From Pseudomonadota bacterium (GTDB lineage: Bacteria; Pseudomonadota; Gammaproteobacteria; Steroidobacterales; Steroidobacteraceae), in the NCBI GenBank assembly GCA_021826035.1, contig JAKBBE010000093.1, forward strand, positions 1-10,855: DNA of 10,855 bases. The letters are read 5' to 3'. A program made the translations under genes and the position numbers. Below are positions 1-6,943 of the stretch, piece after piece. Position 1 is the stretch's first letter, and each line of letters starts with the position of its first letter. The notes beneath the pieces were generated by a model. It was not told the DNA's origin and searched no databases. It saw only the letters and a list, made by a program, of their open reading frames with translations.

Positions 1-489
<489 letters not shown>

Positions 490-515
490 GACTCCATCCT
501 CTCAAGAAATGGAGT

Positions 516-539
516 CTCCGAGATACCCGGGGCGGTTCA
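516..539 (-). repeat. Terminal inverted repeat (outer end) of the IS3-family element
   Basis: The minus strand from 539 reads TGAACCGCCCCGGGTATC and then TCGGAG. This is an IS3-type end placed about 25-50 bp before the orfA start codon. The inner boundary is approximate because the partner repeat is outside the window. Confidence 0.7.
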
Positions 540-540
540 G

Positions 541-1470
541 AAGCGCAAGGCAAAGCGGATCACGATCGATCTGGACCCGACGGACGATCCGACCCATGGT
601 GCGCAGCAACTGGCCTTCTTCAACGGTCACTACGACACGTGGTGCTACCTGCCGGTGGTCGGGTTCCTGACCTTCAACGAGGAGGCGGACCAATATCTGT
701 TCGCCTACGTGCTGCGGCCCGGCAATGCGAGTGCCGGGGTCGGAGCGATCGGGATCCTCTCGCGGCTGTTGCCGCGGCTGCGGGAGGCGTTCCCGCGTGC
801 TCGGTTGCGAGTTCGCTTGGACGGCGGCTTCGCCGCCGCCGAGATGTTCGCCTTCCTCGAACGCGAGGGGCTCGAGTACGTGGTGGCGATGGGGAAAAAC
901 AAGGTTCTGGAGCGTCGCGCCGCACGCTTGATGGGCACCGCCCGACGCTTGTCGCGCGAATCGGGGCAGACCGAGCATCTGTATAGCGAGACCCGCTATG
1001 CCGCCGGCACCTGGGATCAGCGCCGCCGCGTCATCATCAAAGCCGAGGTCGTGCGTCATCCCGGGCGCGAGCCCAAAGACAACCCGCGCTTCGTGGTCAC
1101 CAACCTCAAGCACTCGCCCCGGCATCTGTACGAGGCGATCTACTGCGCCCGCGGGGACATCGAGAATCGGATCAAAGAGCTGCATCATGGCCTGGAAATC
1201 GACCGCACCAGCTGCAGCCGCTTCCTCGCCAATCAATTGCGAGGGCTGTTGAGCGCCGCCGCCTACGTGCTCTACCAGGAGCTGCGTCTGCAGGCAGCCC
1301 GCACGGCCTTCCGATCTGCCCAGGTCAGCACCTTGCGCGAACACCTGATGAAACTCGGCGCATGGGTGGAGTCTTCCGTGCGGCGCATCGTGCTGCACCT
1401 GCCCGCCACCTGTCTGCATCGCAACGACTGGCAGATCATCGCCCGCAATCTTGGCGCTGCGCCCGCATAG
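541..1470 (+). pseudogene. IS1380-family transposase, 5'-truncated by the IS3 insertion
   Basis: The frame opens directly at the IS3 junction with no start codon and encodes about 309 residues to a TAG stop; intact members are roughly 430-480 residues. Motifs typical of IS1380 DDE transposases are visible: ITIDLDPTDDPTHGAQQ at the start, FFNGHYDTWCYLP, LRPGNA, RLDGGF and GDIENRIKELHHGLEIDR. The candidate catalytic triad is Asp (codon 568 or 574), Asp of LDGGF (820) and Glu of IENRIKE (1162), so the nuclease core remains but the N-terminal DNA-binding part is gone. The first in-frame GTG (655) lies after the first Asp, so no complete core would be made from it. It cannot mobilise itself; excision of the IS3 element might restore it if the other half survives. 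Confidence 0.88.
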
Positions 1471-1673
1471 CGCTGTCGGACTGGCACCGCGCTGCTTCGA
1501 ATGCCGCATGCCTGACTCAGGCCGAACGCCCGCGGCCGAAATCCCTCGCCCAGCGCGTACCGTGCTCGACAATCCATCGCCAACGCACAGACCCCCGGCA
1601 AAATCACCGCCGCGCTTCGAGATCACGCCCCGACATCGCCAAACTCGCACCCATGACCATGAAAATCCCCTCC

Positions 1674-1692
1674 TTCATGCATAGTGCAGGCT
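1674..1692 (+). repeat. Candidate right terminal repeat of the IS1380-type element
   Basis: TTCATGCATAGTGCAGGCTAG lies between the transposase tail and pdxH. It is the only AT-richer, end-like sequence in the tail, and its reverse complement (CCTGCACTATGCATGAA) has the CC-starting form expected for an IS1380 end. The matching left repeat is outside the window, so this is tentative. Confidence 0.35.
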
Positions 1693-1700
1693 AGAGCGGC

Positions 1701-2387
1701 TCAGGGCTGCAGCCGGGTGACGCTCCAGGGTCCGGCCGCGAACGACTCGTCCGCGGCTCTGAGCGACCGCTTCCAGTGCAGCCGATCGTGAATGCGCGCC
1801 GGTCCCTCGATCCACAGCTCCACGGATTCGGCCCACAGCCGGTAACCGCCCCAGTGTGCTGGGCGCGGGATGGGGCCGTCGAAGGGCGGCTCGCTACCCT
1901 GGGCATTCGGCACGGGCGCCGCGAAGCGCTCGGCCGCCACGGTGAGCGCTTGTTCGAGCGCCGAGCGGGATTCGACCGGTTCGCTCTGCTCACTCGCCCA
2001 GGCACCGAGACGGCTCTGCCAGGGCCGCGAGGCGAAATAGGCGTCGCTGTCAGCCGCCGGCGCCCGGAGCACCGGACCCTCGATGCGCACCTGTCGGTGC
2101 AGCGCGTCCCAATGGAACACCGCCGCGGCCCGGCCGTTGGCGGCGAGCTCCCGGCCTTTGCGCGAGGCGTAATTGGTGTAGAACGCGATGTACCCCGGGT
2201 GCGCGGTGACGCCCTTGCACAGCACCACCCGCGCCGACGGCTGACCGGCCGCATCGCAGGTGGCGAGCACCATCGCATTCGGGTTTGGTTGCGTGGCCGC
2301 GCGGCGGGCCTCTTCGAGCCAGCGCACGAGGATCTCCAGAGGCTCGGCCGGCGGTGCGCCGGCGGACAGTTCAGTCTGGGTGGACAT
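1701..2387 (-). CDS. pdxH: Pyridoxamine/pyridoxine 5'-phosphate oxidase
   Basis: PdxH is a cytosolic FMN enzyme that oxidises pyridoxine or pyridoxamine 5'-phosphate with O2 to give pyridoxal 5'-phosphate (PLP), the last step of PLP synthesis and salvage. The 228-residue product is close to the E. coli length of 218. Family signatures run in order: SARVVLCKG (51-59), [10 protein letters not shown] (69-78) and [17 protein letters not shown] (90-106) for FMN and phosphate contacts; [16 protein letters not shown] (117-132); [10 protein letters not shown] (175-184); and the C-terminal RIHDRLHW (198-205) with WSVTRLQP at the end. It is transcribed away from tyrA with a 119-bp divergent spacer. No clear Shine-Dalgarno sequence precedes the ATG. 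Its stop lies about 10 bp from the presumed end of the IS1380 remnant, so its native 3' flank is lost or displaced; the coding region is intact. Confidence 0.97.
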   Translation of the reverse strand: MSTQTELSAGAPPAEPLEILVRWLEEARRAATQPNPNAMVLATCDAAGQPSARVVLCKGVTAHPGYIAFYTNYASRKGRELAANGRAAAVFHWDALHRQVRIEGPVLRAPAADSDAYFASRPWQSRLGAWASEQSEPVESRSALEQALTVAAERFAAPVPNAQGSEPPFDGPIPRPAHWGGYRLWAESVELWIEGPARIHDRLHWKRSLRAADESFAAGPWSVTRLQP

Positions 2388-2394
2388 GCCCGGT

Positions 2395-2400
2395 ATGGTA
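2395..2400 (-). promoter_or_regulatory. Possible pdxH -10 element
   Basis: The minus strand has TACCAT ending seven bases before the pdxH ATG, a 4/6 match to TATAAT. No good -35 lies 17 bp upstream. If real, the mRNA would be leaderless, which would fit the missing ribosome binding site. The support is weak. Confidence 0.2.
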
Positions 2401-2438
2401 CGGGAATGCGCCGCGCCGCGGCATGCGTGAAATTCGAC

Positions 2439-2467
2439 TTGCGGTGCCGCCGCCGGCCCGATACAAA
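2439..2467 (+). promoter_or_regulatory. Candidate sigma-70 promoter for tyrA operon
   Basis: TTGCGG at 2439-2444 and TACAAA at 2462-2467 are separated by exactly 17 bp. Both are partial matches (4/6 each). Transcription would start near 2474, about 33 bases before the tyrA ATG. The stretch lies in the pdxH-tyrA divergent spacer, where a plus-strand promoter is needed. Confidence 0.4.
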
Positions 2468-2506
2468 GAAACAGCCCCGCACCGCACAGTGACCGGAACG
2501 CTCCGC

Positions 2507-3631
2507 ATGACTCGCGACGATGTGACCCTGGATGATTTACGCCGCCGGCTCACCGAACTCGACCGGCAGTTCATCCGGCTTGCCGCCGAGCGCAAGGCGC
2601 TCAGCGCCGAGGTCGCGCGGGTCAAGCGGGCCACCGGTCATCCGACGCGCGATTACGGCCGCGAGCGCGAGGTACTCATGAGCGCGCGCACCGCGGCAGC
2701 CGAACTGGGCGTCTCCCCGGCGCTCGCCGAGGAGCTGCTGCGCCTGCTGATCCGCGCCTCGCTCACGACGCAGGAACAGGCGAGCGTCGCGGCGCAAGGC
2801 GCTGGCTCGGGCCGCCGGGCGCTCGTGATCGGCGGTGGCGGCAAGATGGGTCGTTGGTTCGTGCAGTTTCTCACCTCGCAGGGCTTCTCCGTGGAGGCCG
2901 CCGACCCGCTCGGCGCAGTGGCCGGGGTGCCGACCGTGACCGACTGGCGCGCCAGCGACCTGACGCACGACTGCATCGTGCTCGCCACGCCGCTCGCCGC
3001 CACGGATGCGATCCTGCGCGATCTCGCGCTGCGGCGCCCGGCCGGACTTATCTTCGACGTCGGCTCGCTGAAGTCCCCGCTGCGCTCCGGGCTGCAGGCG
3101 CTGAAGTCTCACGGCTGCCGGGTCACCTCGGTTCACCCGATGTTCGGGCCGGATACCGAATTGCTCTCCGGGCGGCATGTCATTTTTGTCGACCTCGGAC
3201 ATGCCGAGGCGCTCGCCGCAGCGCGCGCGCTGTTTGCCCCGACCATGGCCGAGCAGGTGGTGATGAGCCTCGATGACCACGACCGGCTGATTGCCTACGT
3301 GCTCGGCTTGTCACATGCGCTGAACATCGCGTTTTTTACCGCGCTCGCCGAGAGCGGGGAGGCGGCCCCGAAGCTTGCACGCCTCTCCAGCACCACGTTT
3401 GATGCCCAGCTCGATGTTGCCGCCTGCGTCGCGCAGGAGAGTCCAGAGCTGTATTATGAAATTCAGAGTCTGAATGATTACGGCGCGGCGTCGCTCGAGG
3501 CGTTGGTGCAATCCGTCGAGCGCATCCGCACGGCCGTACTGTCGCGCGACCACGACACGTTCGTGGCCCTGATGCGCCAGGGACGGGAGTATCTGCAGGA
3601 TCGGCGCAGCGTTGCGGAACGGCGTGCCTAG
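2507..3631 (+). CDS. tyrA: T-protein: chorismate mutase / prephenate dehydrogenase
   Basis: This bifunctional enzyme converts chorismate to prephenate and then, with NAD+, to 4-hydroxyphenylpyruvate for tyrosine synthesis. The 374 residues match E. coli TyrA (373). Residues 1-92 are an AroQ-type mutase. With a one-residue offset from the E. coli PheA mutase numbering, its active-site set is complete: R12, R29, K40, D49, R52, E53, S85 and Q89. A Rossmann glycine motif GGGGKMG lies at 109-115, followed by an acidic residue after beta-2 (AAD, 131-133) that suggests NAD rather than NADP. HPMFGPD at 210-216 carries the catalytic-type histidine. The ATG at 2507 is chosen because upstream in-frame sequence overlaps pdxH and has no homology; only a weak GGAACG precedes it. 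It leads a gene series with rppH 10 bp downstream. Feedback control by tyrosine is usual for the family but not visible here. Confidence 0.96.
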   Translation: MTRDDVTLDDLRRRLTELDRQFIRLAAERKALSAEVARVKRATGHPTRDYGREREVLMSARTAAAELGVSPALAEELLRLLIRASLTTQEQASVAAQGAGSGRRALVIGGGGKMGRWFVQFLTSQGFSVEAADPLGAVAGVPTVTDWRASDLTHDCIVLATPLAATDAILRDLALRRPAGLIFDVGSLKSPLRSGLQALKSHGCRVTSVHPMFGPDTELLSGRHVIFVDLGHAEALAAARALFAPTMAEQVVMSLDDHDRLIAYVLGLSHALNIAFFTALAESGEAAPKLARLSSTTFDAQLDVAACVAQESPELYYEIQSLNDYGAASLEALVQSVERIRTAVLSRDHDTFVALMRQGREYLQDRRSVAERRA

Positions 3632-3637
3632 GGGGAG
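3631..3637 (+). promoter_or_regulatory. Ribosome binding site for rppH overlapping the tyrA stop
   Basis: GGGGGAG begins on the last base of the tyrA TAG stop and lies four bases before the ATG at 3642 and 13 before the ATG at 3651. It favours a start at 3642 over the E. coli-like MIDADG start at 3681, and suggests translational coupling with tyrA. Confidence 0.6.
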
Positions 3638-3641
3638 CGGA

Positions 3642-4235
3642 ATGAACCACATGCACTCCGGGGACGGCATGGCCGGCGACATGATCGATGCGGACGGGTT
3701 CCGCGCCAACGTCGGCATTGTGCTGATGCGCCGCGACGGAGACGTATTTCTCGGCCGCCGCGCCGGAGGCAAGGGCTGGCAGTTTCCCCAGGGCGGCATC
3801 CGCACCGGGGAGAGCCTCGAGGAGGCGCTGTACCGCGAGCTGCATGAGGAGATCGGCCTGGCGGCCGAGGATGTGGAGCTGCTCGGACACACCGCGCGCT
3901 GGCTGCGCTACCGGCTGCCGCCGCGCTATGTGCGGCGCAACCGCCATCCGCTGTGCATCGGGCAGAAGCAGCGCTGGTGTCTGCTGCGCCTCAGGCGCGA
4001 GGTCGAGACATTCGATTTCCGCAGCACCACGGAGCCGGAGTTCGACGAGTGGCGCTGGGCGGATTTTTGGGAGCCGGCGCGCGAGGTGATCTACTTCAAA
4101 CGCAAGGTTTACCAGCGCGCCCTCACTGAACTGGCGCCGCTCGCCTTTCCCACCGGACAGCCGGCTCTGCCCGAATGGTGGGATGATCTGACCGGGCGAA
4201 CCCGCGACGACGCGTCGGTGCGTGCGGGTGAATAG
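3642..4235 (+). CDS. rppH: RNA pyrophosphohydrolase (Nudix hydrolase RppH)
   Basis: RppH removes pyrophosphate from the 5' triphosphate end of mRNA, exposing a monophosphate that triggers RNase E decay. The Nudix box GX5EX7REUXEEXGU is perfect at residues 51-73 (GGIRTGESLEEALYRELHEE then IGL). Other RppH marks are WQFPQGG, RWLRYRLPPRYVRR, CIGQKQRWCLL, PEFDEWRW and YFKRKVYQRAL, in the same order as in E. coli. The product is 197 residues from the ATG at 3642; E. coli has 176 and aligns from MIDADGFR (3681), so this start adds a short His/Met-rich leader (MNHMHSGDGMAGD). In-frame ATGs at 3651, 3669 and 3681 are alternatives. It sits 10 bp after tyrA, and its end overlaps the next gene by 14 bp, so co-transcription is likely. 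Functional call is firm; the start is not. Confidence 0.94.
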   Translation: MNHMHSGDGMAGDMIDADGFRANVGIVLMRRDGDVFLGRRAGGKGWQFPQGGIRTGESLEEALYRELHEEIGLAAEDVELLGHTARWLRYRLPPRYVRRNRHPLCIGQKQRWCLLRLRREVETFDFRSTTEPEFDEWRWADFWEPAREVIYFKRKVYQRALTELAPLAFPTGQPALPEWWDDLTGRTRDDASVRAGE

Positions 4236-4935
4236 TCTGTCGCCGCCGGCACATGCCTGGCGCGGACGCGGGGTGCGGGTCGGACTCGCTCTCGGGGCGT
4301 TGCTGGTGCTCTACCTGACGTTCGAGATCGGTCGTTACAGTGCCGGCTACAGCATCCTCGCGGCGCTCCACGAGCACGCGGTGCTTGCGGCCGACATCGA
4401 CAGGCTGAAGCACACGCAGCGCACCCTGGAGGCGCGCGTGGCGGAATTGCAGACCTTCAATGCCGGGCATGCCCATGCCGAGGAGGTCGTGACGCACACC
4501 ATTGCACAGCTGCAGGCCCAGATTGCTCGCCAGCGAGAGAAGCTCGCGTTCTACCGCGGGGTGCTCACCCCCGGCGCCCCGCCGATCGGACTGCGCGTTG
4601 GGGAAGTGCAGCTCTCACCGGGCAAGCGGCCGCTGCATTTCCGGGCCGACCTCTCGCTGCTACGCAGTGATCGTCCGGACGGCGACGTGACTGGCACCGT
4701 GAGCTTGAGCATCGCAGGTACTGGACCGGGCGGCTCGACGCTGAAGCACCCAATGGGCACGGGCCATTCGGCCGACCTGCGCTACCGCTTCCGCTATTAC
4801 CAGGAGTTCAAGCAGACTCTGGTGCTGCCGCCGGGCTTCAAGCCCGAGCGCCTGACGGTGACGGTTCGCTCGAGCCGGCCGAACATCGCCCCGCTTGTGC
4901 AGACCTATCCGTGGAGCGCCATTTCGGTGCCCTGA
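4222..4935 (+). CDS. Membrane-anchored coiled-coil protein, DUF6776-type
   Basis: No function is established. The 237-residue product has a short arginine-rich N-terminus, one hydrophobic segment at about 19-36 ([18 protein letters not shown]), and a coiled coil at about 52-112 ([20 protein letters not shown]). A beta-rich C-terminal domain follows from about 122 to 237. The LAFYRGVL sequence at the coiled-coil/domain junction, the [10 protein letters not shown] stretch and [12 protein letters not shown] are features I recall from the DUF6776 family of gammaproteobacteria. By topology most of the protein should lie in the periplasm, held to the inner membrane. It starts with GTG at 4222 (or 4228), overlapping the rppH end, so translation is probably coupled. 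In Pseudomonas, a related gene lies near erpA with a bactofilin gene between; no bactofilin gene is seen here. A role in the envelope is only a guess. Confidence 0.8.
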   Translation: MRVNSLSPPAHAWRGRGVRVGLALGALLVLYLTFEIGRYSAGYSILAALHEHAVLAADIDRLKHTQRTLEARVAELQTFNAGHAHAEEVVTHTIAQLQAQIARQREKLAFYRGVLTPGAPPIGLRVGEVQLSPGKRPLHFRADLSLLRSDRPDGDVTGTVSLSIAGTGPGGSTLKHPMGTGHSADLRYRFRYYQEFKQTLVLPPGFKPERLTVTVRSSRPNIAPLVQTYPWSAISVP

Positions 4936-4964
4936 GCGCCGTCGCCGCGGCCGACAGCAGATTT

Positions 4965-4993
4965 TTGACCTGGACGTGCACTGCTCCTAGACT
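4965..4993 (+). promoter_or_regulatory. Candidate sigma-70 promoter for erpA (would give a leaderless mRNA)
   Basis: TTGACC at 4965-4970 (5/6) and TAGACT at 4988-4993 (4/6) are separated by the ideal 17 bp, and TTTTT precedes the -35. The predicted start, 7-8 bases after the -10, is 5000-5001, the erpA ATG itself. There is no Shine-Dalgarno sequence between the -10 and the ATG, which fits a leaderless transcript. Confidence 0.6.
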
Positions 4994-5000
4994 TTGCGAT

Positions 5001-5354
5001 ATGAATACCATCGACGTCACTTCCGATGCTGCTCTGATTTTCACCGATGCGGCTGCGCGCAAGGTCGGGGACCTGATCCGCGGCGAGGGCAACCCGAACC
5101 TGATGCTGCGCGTGTTCGTGCAGGGCGGCGGCTGCTCGGGCCTGCAGTACGGATTCGAGTTCGACGAGCAGGTTCAGGACGGAGATACCTGCATCGAGAA
5201 CCAGGGTGTCAAACTGCTCGTCGACCCGATGAGCGTGCAATACCTGACGGGTGCGGAAATCGACTACCGCGAAGGCCTTGATGGCGCGCAGTTCGTGATC
5301 CGCAACCCCAACGCCACGACCACCTGCGGCTGCGGCTCCTCGTTCGCCGCCTGA
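5001..5354 (+). CDS. erpA: Iron-sulfur cluster insertion protein ErpA (A-type carrier)
   Basis: ErpA is a cytosolic A-type carrier that passes Fe-S clusters from the assembly machinery to target proteins, in E. coli including the isoprenoid enzymes IspG and IspH. The 117-residue product is near the E. coli length of 114. The three ligand cysteines are present: C45 in [11 protein letters not shown], and C109 and C111 in TTCGCGSSF. The ErpA-like [20 protein letters not shown] precedes the C-terminal pair. The ATG at 5001 is chosen because the alignable protein starts there; the longer open frame upstream overlaps the preceding gene. The gene is 65 bp after the DUF6776-type gene and 16 bp before ppx. 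It has its own apparent promoter and no ribosome binding site. IscR control is common for erpA genes, but I cannot identify an IscR site with confidence. Confidence 0.96.
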   Translation: MNTIDVTSDAALIFTDAAARKVGDLIRGEGNPNLMLRVFVQGGGCSGLQYGFEFDEQVQDGDTCIENQGVKLLVDPMSVQYLTGAEIDYREGLDGAQFVIRNPNATTTCGCGSSFAA

Positions 5355-5370
5355 GCAGGCGCCCAGCCGC

Positions 5371-6927
5371 GTGCGACGAACGGCCGCTTCCCGCGCAATC
5401 CGTACGCCGCGCCACGCCACCCGATCCCGCCCCGATGTGCTGGCGGCGGTGGATCTTGGCTCGAACAGCTTCCACATGGTGGTGGCGCGCTACTCGCACG
5501 GCCAGCTCGTCATCATCGATCGGTTGCGCGAGATGGTGCGGCTTGCCTCCGGCGTGGAGGAGAATGGCGAGATCGATCCGGCGGTAGCCGAACGGGCGAT
5601 CGCCTGTCTGCAGCGCTTCGGGCAGCGCCTGCGGGTCATGCGCGCCGGCAGCGTGCGTGCCGTCGGCACCAGCGCGCTGCGCCTGGCGCACCGCAAACAC
5701 TCATTCCTGTCCCGCGCCCGCGAGGCGCTGGGGCATCCCATCGAGATCATCTCCGGCCGCGAAGAAGCCCGCCTGATCTATGCCGGCGTCGCGGCCAACC
5801 TGCCGCGCCTGCCGGGGCGGCGCCTGATCATCGACATCGGGGGCGGCAGCACCGAAATGATCATCGGCGAGGGGCGGCGCCCGCTTGAGCTGGAGAGTCT
5901 GCGGGTCGGCTGCGTCGTGGTGAGCGAGCGGTTTTTCGGCGACGGCAAGATCTCCGCCAAGCGCATGGCGGCGGCTCGGCTCGCCGCACGGGCGCAGCTC
6001 GCGCCGCTGCGCAGCGCGTTCCGCCGGCGTGGCTGGCAGTACTGCGCGGGCAGTTCCGGCACCGTACGCGCCATCGGCGAGGCACTGCGCGAGCTGGTGC
6101 CTGGCGCTACGCTGATCACTGCCCGGGGACTCGAGCGGCTGGTCGCGGCAGTGGTCGTCGCCGGCCATGTGCGCGCCCTGGAGTTCGCCGCAGTGACCGA
6201 AGACCGCCGCCCGGTCTTTCCCGGCGGACTGGCCATTCTCGCCGAGGTGTTCGCGGTCCTCGGGGTGAAGGAGATGCGCATCGCCGACGGCGCGCTGCGC
6301 GAGGGGTTGCTCTACGACATGATCGGGCGCAACACGGAGGAGGATGCCCGTGAACGCACCGTGCGTAGCATGCAGCTGCGCTATCACGTCGATAGCGAGC
6401 AGGCCGAACGGGTCGCGGCGACGGCCCTGAAATTCCTGGGCGCGGCACGCGCAGGGTGGAAGTTGCGTGCGGTGCCGAGCGCGCAGCTCGCGCTGAAGTG
6501 GGCGGCGCGGCTGCACGAGATCGGCCTCGACGTGGCACACAGCGGGTACCACCGCCACGGCGCGTACCTGCTGGAGAACGCCGACATGCCGGGTTTCTCC
6601 CGCGGTGAGCAGAGTCTGCTCGCCCGTCTGGTCGGGGCGCACAGGCGCAAGCTGCTCGCCGAGGGACTCACCGAACTCGTGCCACCCTGGGACCGTGATG
6701 CGCTGTACTTGATCGTGTTGCTGCGACTCGCGGTGCTGCTGCACCGCGGACGGGAGGTCGGTACGCTGCCGCGGATCCGGCTCAGCGCGGGCGCGAAGTC
6801 GCTGCAGTTGGCCTTTCCGGCCCGCTGGCTCGCCGCCCACCCGCTTACCGCAGCCGATCTGCATCAGGAGGTACAGTACCTGCGTGCCGCCGGCGTACGT
6901 CTGCGCCTCGTCGCCGGACGGCGCTGA
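5371..6927 (+). CDS. ppx: Exopolyphosphatase (Ppx/GppA family)
   Basis: Ppx removes terminal phosphate from long inorganic polyphosphate; related GppA proteins also hydrolyse pppGpp to ppGpp. The 518-residue product has the ASKHA fold signatures AAVDLGSNSFHMVVAR (25-40), SGREEARLIY (128-137, whose first Glu matches the catalytic Glu of E. coli Ppx) and DIGGGSTEMIIGE (155-167). A further glycine loop is CAGSSGTVRAIGEAL, and an HD-like helical C-terminal half contains WAARLHEIGLDVAHSGYHRH. Length and C-terminal domain fit full-length Ppx (513 in E. coli) rather than short actinobacterial forms. GTG at 5371 gives a basic N-terminal tail; GTG at 5437 is an alternative closer to the conserved core. 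Neither has a strong ribosome binding site. It follows erpA by 16 bp and converges on ppk. Ppx versus GppA activity cannot be separated from sequence alone, but ppk next door favours Ppx. Confidence 0.92.
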   Translation: MRRTAASRAIRTPRHATRSRPDVLAAVDLGSNSFHMVVARYSHGQLVIIDRLREMVRLASGVEENGEIDPAVAERAIACLQRFGQRLRVMRAGSVRAVGTSALRLAHRKHSFLSRAREALGHPIEIISGREEARLIYAGVAANLPRLPGRRLIIDIGGGSTEMIIGEGRRPLELESLRVGCVVVSERFFGDGKISAKRMAAARLAARAQLAPLRSAFRRRGWQYCAGSSGTVRAIGEALRELVPGATLITARGLERLVAAVVVAGHVRALEFAAVTEDRRPVFPGGLAILAEVFAVLGVKEMRIADGALREGLLYDMIGRNTEEDARERTVRSMQLRYHVDSEQAERVAATALKFLGAARAGWKLRAVPSAQLALKWAARLHEIGLDVAHSGYHRHGAYLLENADMPGFSRGEQSLLARLVGAHRRKLLAEGLTELVPPWDRDALYLIVLLRLAVLLHRGREVGTLPRIRLSAGAKSLQLAFPARWLAAHPLTAADLHQEVQYLRAAGVRLRLVAGRR

Positions 6928-6943
6928 GCGCCGCGGCGCTCAG
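6924..6943. repeat. 20-bp perfect palindrome containing the ppx and ppk stop codons
   Basis: CTGAGCGCCG followed by its exact reverse complement CGGCGCTCAG. The ppx TGA is 6925-6927, and the ppk TGA is the complement of 6940-6942. It would form a strong GC stem in both transcripts, but no T-run follows on either strand, so it is not a classical intrinsic terminator. It might act in transcript 3'-end stability or Rho-dependent or bidirectional termination. Confidence 0.85.

Larger units (their letters stand above)
540..1692 (+). mobile_element. IS1380-family insertion sequence remnant, 5' part displaced by the IS3 element
   Basis: This segment holds the C-terminal two thirds of an IS1380-type transposase and about 220 bp of non-coding tail. 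Its left boundary is the IS3 end at 539. The right boundary is placed at the TTCATGCATAGTGCAGG sequence near 1674-1690, which resembles the ends I associate with this family; CTAG at 1691-1694 might be the target duplication. The left end, N-terminal coding part and left inverted repeat should lie on the far side of the IS3 element, outside this window. The right boundary is an inference. Confidence 0.75.

Noticed and set aside
502..1650. Long minus-strand open frame (382 codons) opposite the IS1380 transposase
   Set aside because: Its product is low-complexity and resembles no family, while the plus strand has clear IS1380 motifs. It is a high-GC shadow.
2285..2506. Upstream extension of the tyrA reading frame
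   Set aside because: It would overlap pdxH by about 100 bases and adds arginine/alanine-rich sequence not found in T-proteins; the ATG at 2507 gives the expected length.
5348..5362. GCCTG-AG-CAGGC hairpin over the erpA stop as a terminator
   Set aside because: The stem is short, the loop has only two bases and no T-run follows; ppx begins 16 bp after erpA, so co-transcription is more likely.
5701..6864. Minus-strand open frame of 387 codons opposite ppx
   Set aside because: Ppx motifs occupy the plus strand throughout; the antisense product has no recognisable domain and arises from GC-rich codon bias.
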